Assembly (NCBI RefSeq): GCF_000382265.1
Contig: NZ_KB907973.1
Location: forward strand, 62,001 to 126,000
Length of the DNA stretch: 64,000 nt
Direction of reading: 5' to 3'
Source: Yoonia vestfoldensis DSM 16212
GTDB lineage: Bacteria; Pseudomonadota; Alphaproteobacteria; Rhodobacterales; Rhodobacteraceae
The translations under genes were made by a program, and so were the position numbers. The notes beneath the pieces were generated by a model. It worked only from the letters and a program-made list of their open reading frames with translations. It was not told the origin of the DNA and made no database searches. Position 1 is the stretch's first letter. Each line of letters opens with the position of its first letter. This document shows, piece after piece, positions 24,492-31,642 of this stretch.

Positions 24492-25871
24492 TTATTCCCC
24501 GCTGACCGAAAAAAACTGCGTTTCGTCGTTACAGGTTTCGGGCGACGACACCAGGCCATGCCCGTAGACGGGGTCATAGCCTGCCTCGCCCAGATCCTTG
24601 GCGCAGGCGAACAGGGTCGCCGTCACATCGCGCAGCTGTTTTTCGGGCATCCGCATCCTTTCGACCGCCAGTGCCGCCGTCACGAAAGGCGTGGCATATG
24701 ACGTCCCCGACCGCAGCCGCCCGCCGGAAATCGATGCCGCAGTCCAGATGTCCACCCCCGGCGCCGCGAGCGCGACATAGGGGCCTTGGTTCGCCTGACG
24801 ATAGATACGTTCACGCGCATCGACGGCCGTGACCGCGATCACCTCTTGCCAGGCGGCGGGATAGGCGGGCGCGCTGCCTGGCCCGCCGTTTCCGGCAGCG
24901 GCGACAAGTCCGATATCCAGTTCCGCCGCGCGTTCGACCACACGTTTGAGAACGGCGTTCTCGGGCCCGGAAAAGGACATGTTGATCACGTCGACGCCTT
25001 GCGAAATCAGCAGGTCTACCGCATTGGCGACGGAAAAGGCGTCAGCCTGTTCGCCCGACCCGCGCGCGTGAAACGCCTCGACCGCGATCAGTTCGGCGTC
25101 AGGCAGCAGACCCGGCACCCGCCCTGTGACGCTGCCCACAAGCATTGCGGCGATGGCGGTGCCGTGGACGCGGCCCGCTGCCTCGCGGTCGCCAAGGTCG
25201 ACCTGATAGACTTTCAACCTGCGTCCCTGCAAGGCAGGGTGGGCGGTGTTCACGCCGGTGTCGATCATCCCGATCCGGGGCCGCATGGCGCTGGGCCAAC
25301 CGGCCCAGCCGATCATCGCGTGGGCCGCGCAATCCTCGCCGGTGCAGGTGAAATCGTCGGGCGTATAGAAATGGTTTTCATCCGTCACCGCATCCGGAAA
25401 AAGCCGTTCCAATTCGGCTTGCGCATTTCTGACGGTCCGACCGGACGGCACGGCGAACCGGACCAGAATACCCGACAGCGCACCTGCATCGGTTTGCGAC
25501 AGCGGCCTGAACCCCGCGGCCAGCGCAGGGCTGAGCGATTGGCCAAACGGCACGAAGACGAGGATTTCACCCGTCGGTGACGAGGGTCGCCGCTGCTGTA
25601 TCGGCTGCTGCTGCACCGGCTGCGCGTCTGGGCGCGAGGGCATCGACGCGCGTGACGGTGCGGATGCCCGCGACGGTGTTGACCGACTTGAGCTGCTGGG
25701 CCCGCTGGCCGGGGAACCGCCGCCGCTGCCACCCGACGCGCGCGCGACGCTGAGCCCGGTCAAGGCGGGCGCGACATAGGCAAATCCCATGCCGAGGCCG
25801 ATCCGGCCCAGCAGCTTGCGGCGGGACCTGTTGATGTCGGCTTCGTCCTCGGGGTCATTTTTGGGGGGCAT
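24492..25871 (-). CDS. Subtilisin-like (S8) serine protease with Tat-type leader
   Basis: About 459 aa. Residues 16-46 form the leader (SRRKLLGRIGL, then AYVAP, ending VARAS), followed by a Gly/Ser/Pro/Arg-rich linker (47-100) and a region with a Cys pair (Cys176/181). The S8 catalytic domain has Asp204 (GMIDTGVN), His236 (RVHGTA), oxyanion Asn328 (AAAGNGG) and Ser391 (GTSYATP). All four active-site residues are intact. I chose ATG 25871, which has GGAG nine bases upstream; the longer frame runs into the divergent promoter. It is the first gene of the operon with the repeat protein and the kinase/PqqD gene. It probably works across the inner membrane and may cleave the repeat protein or the anti-sigma factor. 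Confidence 0.9.
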   Translation of the reverse strand: MPPKNDPEDEADINRSRRKLLGRIGLGMGFAYVAPALTGLSVARASGGSGGGSPASGPSSSSRSTPSRASAPSRASMPSRPDAQPVQQQPIQQRRPSSPTGEILVFVPFGQSLSPALAAGFRPLSQTDAGALSGILVRFAVPSGRTVRNAQAELERLFPDAVTDENHFYTPDDFTCTGEDCAAHAMIGWAGWPSAMRPRIGMIDTGVNTAHPALQGRRLKVYQVDLGDREAAGRVHGTAIAAMLVGSVTGRVPGLLPDAELIAVEAFHARGSGEQADAFSVANAVDLLISQGVDVINMSFSGPENAVLKRVVERAAELDIGLVAAAGNGGPGSAPAYPAAWQEVIAVTAVDARERIYRQANQGPYVALAAPGVDIWTAASISGGRLRSGTSYATPFVTAALAVERMRMPEKQLRDVTATLFACAKDLGEAGYDPVYGHGLVSSPETCNDETQFFSVSGE

Positions 25872-25914
25872 GGCAAGTCTCCGGCATTGCTTGCAGATGT
25901 GCAGCTTGGACAAT

Positions 25915-25940
25915 AACGTCCGAGGCTTCAATATTATTCC
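25915..25940 (-). promoter_or_regulatory. ECF-type promoter for the protease operon
   Basis: Minus-strand GGAAT (25940-25936), 17 bases, CGTT (25918-25915), 44 bases before the protease ATG. It mirrors the promoter on the other strand. Confidence 0.6.
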
Positions 25941-25964
25941 GGTTTTGAAAAGATTGCGGAATAA
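25934..25964. repeat. Inverted repeat carrying both divergent -35 elements
   Basis: TTATTCCG (25934-25941) and CGGAATAA (25957-25964) form a perfect 8-bp inverted repeat around a 15-base centre. Each arm contains the GGAAT -35 element of one of the divergent promoters. Confidence 0.7.
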
Positions 25965-25982
25965 AAATCGGCCTGACCCGTT
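25958..25982 (+). promoter_or_regulatory. ECF-type promoter for the sigma/anti-sigma operon
   Basis: GGAAT (25958-25962), 16 bases, CGTT (25979-25982), 31 bases before the sigma GTG start. The likeness to its opposite partner suggests autoregulation by this sigma factor; overlap with EcfG control is also possible. Confidence 0.6.
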
Positions 25983-26013
25983 TCTATCGCGAAGTTTGCA
26001 GAAAGAGCCAAGA

Positions 26014-26532
26014 GTGCCCAGCGACCGACGCAACGAACTGATCCGGCTTTTGCCACGTCTGCGCCGCTTTGCATGCGGCCTGACAGGTGCCGCGGATCAG
26101 GCCGATGATCTGGTGCAGATAAGTATCGAAAAGGCGCTGCGCAATCTGGACAGTTTTGCCGTGGGCACACGGATGGATGCGTGGATGTTCCGCATCATCC
26201 GCAACACATGGATCGACATGATCCGCGCCCGTCGCAACACTGTCGCATATGACACCGAGGCTGCCGATACGATCATCGGCTCGGACGGCCGCACAACGAC
26301 CGAAGCCCGCCTGCATCTGGCCGAGGTACGCCGCGCGATGCAGGGCCTGCCAGATGATCAGCGCATCGTGCTGATGCTCGTCTGTGTCGAGGGCATGCGC
26401 TACCGCGAGGTGGCAGAGATGCTCGACATTCCCGAAGGTACGGTGATGAGCCGGCTTTCGCGGGCCCGGCTTGCCCTGGCCGACAAACTCAAAGACACGC
26501 CCTTGCGCACAGAGAAAGGGATCGACCGATGA
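26014..26532 (+). CDS. ECF RNA polymerase sigma factor
   Basis: A 172-aa ECF sigma with region 2 (about residues 10-80, including DDLVQISIEKALRNL and FRIIRNTWIDMIRARR) and region 4 (about 105-160, with REVAEMLDIPEGTVMSRLSRARLAL). The open frame continues upstream into promoter DNA. I place the start at GTG 26014, where VPSDRRNELIRLLPRL begins as in related sigmas; the ribosome-binding site is weak. It overlaps the anti-sigma gene as ATGA. The divergent protease operon shares a mirrored promoter, so it is the most likely target. Confidence 0.92.
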   Translation: MPSDRRNELIRLLPRLRRFACGLTGAADQADDLVQISIEKALRNLDSFAVGTRMDAWMFRIIRNTWIDMIRARRNTVAYDTEAADTIIGSDGRTTTEARLHLAEVRRAMQGLPDDQRIVLMLVCVEGMRYREVAEMLDIPEGTVMSRLSRARLALADKLKDTPLRTEKGIDR

Positions 26533-27197
26533 CCCGACAGGATAAAGTGAGTGATGATATGCTGATGGCCCTTGCCGATGGCGAATTGAACGAAATCGAG
26601 GCCGATCGCCTGCGTCGGCTGATTGCCGCGGATCCTGCCCTCGCCGCGCGTTACCGCGCCTTTGCGACGACGCGCAGTCTCTTGCAGGATGCCTATCCTC
26701 TCGAACCTGTGCCCGAACGGTTGATGGCCGCCGTGATGGCTGACGGCGTCCCGAAGGTCGCGCCGCTCCGCAGGCAGATGGCACCGGCCGCTGGCTGGGG
26801 CATGGCCATGGCTGCCGCTCTTGTGCTTGCGGTGGGCGGGTTTTTCGTCGGGCGCGGCACCGGGCCGGATCAGGTGAACGTGGCAGCAGCGACCGCCGAC
26901 TTGCTCACAGGGGCCGAAATCCGATTGGCGGATGGCAGCACGGCGCGTGTTCTGGGAAGTTATGACACGGACATCGGCCTGTGTCGCCTGATCGGGCAAG
27001 ACGATCTGCGTCACGTTGTCTGTCGTGACTCCCGGGCTGGTGGTTGGGTCACCGCGTTGAGCGTGGATGCAGGCAGCGCGGATAATTTCATGCCCGCCTC
27101 TGATCTGAGCGTTGCGGTGATCGACCGGCTGCTGGATGATGTCGGTGCCGGTCCGGCGCTTGATCCAGTGGCGGAACGTGGCGCGCTGATGCGCTGA
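26529..27197 (+). CDS. Membrane-anchored anti-sigma factor
   Basis: A 222-aa protein. The N-terminal cytoplasmic part (MLMALADGELNEIEADRLRR and following, about residues 10-80) resembles the sigma-binding domain of anti-sigma factors but lacks the HxxxCxxC zinc motif. One membrane segment spans about residues 88-108, and a periplasmic domain of about 110 residues with two Cys (GLCRL and HVVCRD) follows. It is translationally coupled to the sigma gene. Signal input would be through the periplasmic domain, possibly by proteolysis; the divergent S8 protease is a natural candidate, which is inference. Confidence 0.88.
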   Translation: MTRQDKVSDDMLMALADGELNEIEADRLRRLIAADPALAARYRAFATTRSLLQDAYPLEPVPERLMAAVMADGVPKVAPLRRQMAPAAGWGMAMAAALVLAVGGFFVGRGTGPDQVNVAAATADLLTGAEIRLADGSTARVLGSYDTDIGLCRLIGQDDLRHVVCRDSRAGGWVTALSVDAGSADNFMPASDLSVAVIDRLLDDVGAGPALDPVAERGALMR

Positions 27198-27332
27198 TTC
27201 CCGGCCGGGCGCCGCTTGGTTATTGACCATCTGCCGCAATGCCTGCCTTATTTTGCGGCAGTGTCCGTCCGCAAGACGGATCATGCCGTTGCCAGCCGTT
27301 GTCCTGTGGCTGGCACCCGGTGATCGTAGGGG

Positions 27333-27446
27333 CGAGTAAGGTGGCTAGGGTTCCGGCATGGCGACATGCGCTTGGACCAAGAGCCGCACCTGAAGGGCAG
27401 ACAGATCCTTCGGGCACACGGCGGGATAAAAGCCCGGGAGACCTCG
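27333..27446 (+). promoter_or_regulatory. Guanidine-I (ykkC) riboswitch aptamer
   Basis: Conserved blocks of the class are present: CTAGGGTTCCGG (27345-27356), GGACCAAGAGCCG, and ACACGGCGGGATAAAAGCCC followed by GGGAGA (ending 27441). An outer stem forms from CGAG/AGGT (27333-27342) with ACCTCG (27441-27446). Upstream bases 27198-27332 should hold the promoter, but I find no clear -35/-10. Confidence 0.92.
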
Positions 27447-27456
27447 AACAGCCAAG

Positions 27457-27506
27457 GGATTGGCGTCGATGTCGTGCGACCAATCCATTCACACTGACAG
27501 GGATTG
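27457..27506 (+). promoter_or_regulatory. Riboswitch expression platform with ribosome-site sequestration
   Basis: GGATTGG (27457-27463) can pair with CCAATCC (27480-27486), leaving the ribosome-binding site free. Alternatively CAATCC (27481-27486) can pair with GGATTG (27501-27506), which is the ribosome-binding region before the ATG. The two pairings exclude each other; no T-run is present, so control is probably translational. Confidence 0.6.
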
Positions 27507-27508
27507 CC

Positions 27509-28582
27509 ATGACGTTATCATTCAAAAACAAAACGCTGCCTTTGCTGGCCATTATCGGCGCGAGCTTTCTTGCTGCACCCGTCGCCGCGCAGGAAAAGAC
27601 CGAATTCAACGTCGCCTGGTCAATCTATGTCGGCTGGATGCCCTGGGGCTATGCCGAAGATACCGGCATCGTGGATCGCTGGGCAGATCAATACGGCATC
27701 ACGATCAACGTGACCCAGTTCAACGATTACGTGGAATCGATCAACCAATACACCGCCGGTGCCTATGACGCCGTGACCGTCACGAATATGGACGCCCTGT
27801 CGATCCCTGCCGCTGGTGGTGTGGATACAACCGCTGTCATCGTCGGTGATTTTTCGGCAGGCAATGACGCCGTGTTTCTCAAGGGTGGCGAAAGCATCGC
27901 GGATATCGTGGGGCGGCCTGTCAATCTGGTCGAATTCTCGGTCTCGCACTACCTGCTGGCGCGCGCGCTTGATTCTGTGGGCCTGTCCGAACGTGACGTG
28001 AACGTGATCAACACGGCGGACCCCGACATGGTCGGTGCGTTCCAGACGGCGGACGTGACTGCAATGGTGACATGGAACCCGATGGTCGCCGAAATCGCGA
28101 TGCTGCCCGACGCTGTGCAGGTCTTTGACAGTTCGATGATCCCCGGCGAGATCATCGACCTTATGGTCGCCAATACCGAGGTGCTGGACGCGAACCCCGA
28201 TTTCGGCCGCGCGCTGGCGGGCATCTGGTATGAAACCGTCACCCTGATGACATCCGACACCCCCGAAGGCGCCGAGGCGCGCGCGGCGATGGGGGCGGCT
28301 TCCGGCACCGATCAGGCGGGCTTCGAGGCGCAGATGGCCGCGACCGAACTCTTCGCCGATCCCGCGGCTGCCGTGGCTTTCACCGCTTCGGCTGATCTGG
28401 CGGACACGATGAACCTTGTGCGGGCCTTCCTGTTCGACAAGGGTCTTCTGACGCCAACCGCGACGTCCGACAATGCGATCGGGATCGAACTCCCTGGCGG
28501 GACGGTGTTGGGCGATGCGGACAATATCAAGCTCCGGTTTACGACCGATTACATGCAGATGGCCGCCGACGGCGCGCTGTAA
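27509..28582 (+). CDS. Guanidine ABC transporter, substrate-binding protein
   Basis: A 357-aa periplasmic binding protein with a Sec signal (residues 1-27, ending PVAAQ). The fold is of the NMT1/TauA type used by 'urea carboxylase-associated' transporters (FNVAWSIYVGWMPW and GAYDAVTVTNMDAL). AGGGA lies before ATG 27509. It is the first gene under the guanidine-I riboswitch and is followed by its permease and ATPase, so guanidine is the expected ligand. Older annotation would call it a putative urea or taurine-like binder. Confidence 0.85.
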   Translation: MTLSFKNKTLPLLAIIGASFLAAPVAAQEKTEFNVAWSIYVGWMPWGYAEDTGIVDRWADQYGITINVTQFNDYVESINQYTAGAYDAVTVTNMDALSIPAAGGVDTTAVIVGDFSAGNDAVFLKGGESIADIVGRPVNLVEFSVSHYLLARALDSVGLSERDVNVINTADPDMVGAFQTADVTAMVTWNPMVAEIAMLPDAVQVFDSSMIPGEIIDLMVANTEVLDANPDFGRALAGIWYETVTLMTSDTPEGAEARAAMGAASGTDQAGFEAQMAATELFADPAAAVAFTASADLADTMNLVRAFLFDKGLLTPTATSDNAIGIELPGGTVLGDADNIKLRFTTDYMQMAADGAL

Positions 28583-28596
28583 GCCGGTCTTCTGCC

Positions 28597-29415
28597 ATGC
28601 GCCTGATCAATCAACGGCTTTCGCCGCCGGCCTTGTTGGCGCTGAAGCTGGCACCTTTCGTGCTGCTGATCGTCGCCTATCTGGCGGGGTCGGCGGCGCG
28701 GCTGACCGACAATCCGGCGGATAAACTCCTGCCGGCGTTGTCGAGCATGGCGACAGCGATTGATCTGATGGCCTTCACTCCTGACCGGCGCACGGGCGAA
28801 TACCTGCTCTGGACCGATACGGCGGCCAGTCTGCAACGGCTGGGTGCGGGGCTGGGGATATCGACGGCGCTGGCGTTGGTGCTTGGCATCGCCATCGGCA
28901 TCTTTCCGGCGATCCGTGCGCTTCTGGGGCCGTTCGTGGGCTTTGTCGCGATGGTCCCGCCATTGGCCTTGCTGCCCGTGCTGTTCATCATGCTGGGGCT
29001 GGGCGAGATTTCCAAGATCGCGCTGATCGTGATCGGCATCGCGCCCATCATGATCCGTGACATGGCGCAGCGCGTGCTGGATCTGCCGCGCGAACAGATC
29101 GTCAAGGCCGAAACTCTGTCCGCCAACAGCTGGCTGGTCGTCTGGCGCGTGGTGCTGCCGCAGGTCCTGCCGCGCCTGATCGTCAGCCTGCGGCTGCAAC
29201 TGGGGGCCGCGTTCCTGTTCCTGATCGCGGCAGAGGCGATTTCATCTGACAGCGGCCTTGGCTATCGCATCTTCCTTGTCCGCCGCTATCTGTCGATGGA
29301 CATCATCTTTCCCTATGTTGCATGGATCACCTTTCTGGCGGCGATGGCCGATTACGGGCTGGACCGTCTGCGCCGCTGGCTGTTTCCGTGGTCCGAGATG
29401 GAGGTCGGCAAATGA
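28597..29415 (+). CDS. Guanidine ABC transporter, permease
   Basis: A 272-aa inner-membrane permease of the SsuC/TauC (BPD_transp_1) type with about six membrane segments. The cytoplasmic EAA loop AETLSANSWLVVWRVVLPQ contacts the ATPase. It is 14 bases from the binding-protein gene, and its stop overlaps the ATPase start as ATGA. It probably acts as a homodimer. Confidence 0.9.
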   Translation: MRLINQRLSPPALLALKLAPFVLLIVAYLAGSAARLTDNPADKLLPALSSMATAIDLMAFTPDRRTGEYLLWTDTAASLQRLGAGLGISTALALVLGIAIGIFPAIRALLGPFVGFVAMVPPLALLPVLFIMLGLGEISKIALIVIGIAPIMIRDMAQRVLDLPREQIVKAETLSANSWLVVWRVVLPQVLPRLIVSLRLQLGAAFLFLIAAEAISSDSGLGYRIFLVRRYLSMDIIFPYVAWITFLAAMADYGLDRLRRWLFPWSEMEVGK

Positions 29416-30236
29416 CCGCCCTGACCATCACCAACCTGTGGAAGGAATACGGCGACCAGATCGTGCTGGAGAATATCAGCATCGACATCGCACCCCGGTC
29501 CTTTGTCGCGCTGGTCGGCGCGTCAGGCTGTGGCAAGACCACATTGCTGCGGCTGCTGCTGGGGCAGGAACAACCCACACGCGGCACGATCCTGCTCGAC
29601 GACGCACCGCTGCCGACGGAACCCGGACCGGACAGGGGTGTCGTCTATCAACGCTATTCAGTGTTCCCGCATCTGACCGTGCTGGGCAATGTCATGCTGG
29701 GGCCGGAAATGGCGGGATCTCGTGTCTGGGGCCGACTGACGGGCGCGCGCAAAAGCGCCCTGCAAGACCGCGCCCGCGCGATGATCGCCGATGTCGGGCT
29801 GGCGGGAGCCGAAGGGAAATACCCCGCCCAATTGTCAGGCGGGATGCAGCAACGCCTAGCACTTGCGCAGGCGCTGATGATGCAGCCACGTGTGCTGTTG
29901 CTGGATGAACCTTTCGGCGCGCTCGACCCCGGCATCCGCGCCGATATCCACGCGCTGATGCAGCGGCTTTGGCACGCCCTGCCGATGACGGTGGTGATGG
30001 TCACGCATGATCTGCGCGAGGCTTTCACCCTTGGCACGCGGATCGTCGCCCTTGAACGCACCCGCATACGGCCCGAAGAGATCGCCCGCTACGGCGCGCA
30101 GATCGGCAAGGACATCGCCATCTGGCCGCCCCGTGTGGCGGGCGGTGGCACGATTTACGACAACCCGGCGCTGCGGGACGACCCCGCGCTGGACACACTG
30201 ATCGCGGGACGACCCGACAGCATTGAAAGGCATTAG
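29412..30236 (+). CDS. Guanidine ABC transporter, ATP-binding protein
   Basis: A 274-aa ABC ATPase. The Walker A motif GASGCGKTT lies at about residues 35-43. The Q loop is VVYQRYSVFPHL, the signature is LSGGMQQRLALAQ, Walker B is VLLLDEPFGALD and the switch His is in VTHDLREA. The frame begins at ATG 29412, overlapping the permease stop; the upstream extension is out-of-frame permease sequence. The C-terminal 50 residues are an extension typical of urea-carboxylase-linked importers. Confidence 0.92.
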   Translation: MTALTITNLWKEYGDQIVLENISIDIAPRSFVALVGASGCGKTTLLRLLLGQEQPTRGTILLDDAPLPTEPGPDRGVVYQRYSVFPHLTVLGNVMLGPEMAGSRVWGRLTGARKSALQDRARAMIADVGLAGAEGKYPAQLSGGMQQRLALAQALMMQPRVLLLDEPFGALDPGIRADIHALMQRLWHALPMTVVMVTHDLREAFTLGTRIVALERTRIRPEEIARYGAQIGKDIAIWPPRVAGGGTIYDNPALRDDPALDTLIAGRPDSIERH

Positions 30237-31043
30237 ATGCATATCCATCGCACCCCCGACCAGATCGCCGCTGACCGCCAGCGATACCTTGATTTCCAGC
30301 GCGAGGGGATGGAGGCGAAAGCCCTGCCCCAACCCAGCCCGCGCCCCGCGCCTGTTGCCCCAGACGCCCGCCTGACGGAAGCCGTGCCGGGGGGCTGGTA
30401 CACCGCGCTGCATCTGAAAGCGGGCGAGGTGCTGCGCCTTGTCCCCGGCGGGGCGTCGACCGTGTCGCTGGCTGCGTGGGCTTTGCCCGATACGACCGAA
30501 CGGCTCTGCCTGCCTGATACGGTGAAACTGCAATGGACGACCGACCTGACCAAAGGGCGCGTCATCTTCTCGGACATGGGCCGCGTGATGCTGTCTTTGG
30601 TCGAGGATAGCAGCGGCGCGCATGACGTGCTGACAGGCGGGTCCAGCCCTGAAACCGTGGCGGATTACACCGGCGATGCGCAACGCAACACGCGCGACAA
30701 CATGCTGCTGGCGGCGGCCAAGCTGGGGCTGGATAGGCGCGATATTCCCGCTGTGCTGAACCTGTTCGCCCCTGTCCGTGTCGATGCCGAAGGGCGCTTC
30801 ACATGGCGCCCCGCGATGCTGGCGGCGGGCGACTGGGTCGATCTGCGTGCGGAAATGGACCTGTGCATCGCCCTGTCGAATTGCCGTCACCCGCTGGCCC
30901 CCGATGCCAGCGATGTGCCGCCCGATCTGTCAGTGATCTGCCTGCCAGCACAGCCCATCCCCGCCGACGACCTCTGCCGCACCGCCACCGCCGAGGCGCG
31001 GCGCGGTTTTGAAAACAACGCCCGCCTGCAGGGAGCGATCTGA
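30237..31043 (+). CDS. Urea amidolyase-associated protein UAAP1 (carboxyguanidine deiminase subunit)
   Basis: A 268-aa DUF1989-type protein. Recognisable segments are GRVMLSLVEDSSGAHDVLTG and ALSNCRHPLAP, the latter near the C-terminus. In guanidine-degrading bacteria this protein and its neighbour form carboxyguanidine deiminase (CgdAB), which converts carboxyguanidine to allophanate and ammonia. It starts right after the ATPase stop and overlaps the next gene by one base (TGATG). I cannot decide from sequence which of the two is CgdA or CgdB. Confidence 0.88.
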   Translation: MHIHRTPDQIAADRQRYLDFQREGMEAKALPQPSPRPAPVAPDARLTEAVPGGWYTALHLKAGEVLRLVPGGASTVSLAAWALPDTTERLCLPDTVKLQWTTDLTKGRVIFSDMGRVMLSLVEDSSGAHDVLTGGSSPETVADYTGDAQRNTRDNMLLAAAKLGLDRRDIPAVLNLFAPVRVDAEGRFTWRPAMLAAGDWVDLRAEMDLCIALSNCRHPLAPDASDVPPDLSVICLPAQPIPADDLCRTATAEARRGFENNARLQGAI

Positions 31044-31639
31044 TGGAAACGGTCCACGACATTCCCGCCCGCGCCCCCTGGTCCGGCATCATCCGCAAAG
31101 GCCAGACCCTGCGGATCGAGGATACCTATGGCCAGCAGGCCATCGACACGCTGTTCTACAACGCGATTGACCATGCCGAACGCTATTCCAGCCAGGATAC
31201 GTTGCGCGCCCAAGGGGCCGCTTATGTCACCACCGGCACGGCGATCATGTCAAACCTTGGGCGCGTAATGCTGCGGGTGACTGCGGACAGCGCGGGACGG
31301 CACGACACCTCTGCGGGGTGCTGTTCGTGCGAAAGCAACACGGTGCGGTTTGGCCACGACACGCGGTTCCAACATGCCTGCCGCGAGAATTTCATCCTTG
31401 AACTGGCTCGCCACGGCATGACCAAGCGCGATATCGTGCCGAACCTGAATTTCTTCATGAACGTCCCGATCAGCCCCAATGGCGCGATGACGGTGGATGA
31501 CGGTATCTCTGCCCCCGGCGACCATCTGGAACTGGTGGCGGAGATGGATGTGCTTTGCGTGATTTCCAACTGCCCGCAGATCAACAACCCCTGCAACGGT
31601 TTCGATCCGACGCCCTGCCGCGTCATCATCAAGGATTGA
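31043..31639 (+). CDS. Urea amidolyase-associated protein UAAP2 (carboxyguanidine deiminase subunit)
   Basis: A 198-aa DUF1989 protein paralogous to its neighbour: GRVMLRVTADSAGRHDTSAG matches the same segment there. It carries the Cys motif SAGCCSCESNTVRFG and ends with SNCPQINNPCNG, likely metal ligands. Together with UAAP1 it should form the deiminase of the guanidine pathway. The start overlaps the previous stop, and the carboxylase gene follows after three bases. Confidence 0.88.
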   Translation: METVHDIPARAPWSGIIRKGQTLRIEDTYGQQAIDTLFYNAIDHAERYSSQDTLRAQGAAYVTTGTAIMSNLGRVMLRVTADSAGRHDTSAGCCSCESNTVRFGHDTRFQHACRENFILELARHGMTKRDIVPNLNFFMNVPISPNGAMTVDDGISAPGDHLELVAEMDVLCVISNCPQINNPCNGFDPTPCRVIIKD

Positions 31640-31642
31640 GCC

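Noticed and set aside
28597..30236. Taurine/sulfonate transporter
   Set aside because: The permease and ATPase look SsuC/TauC-like, but riboswitch control and the carboxylase operon point to guanidine.
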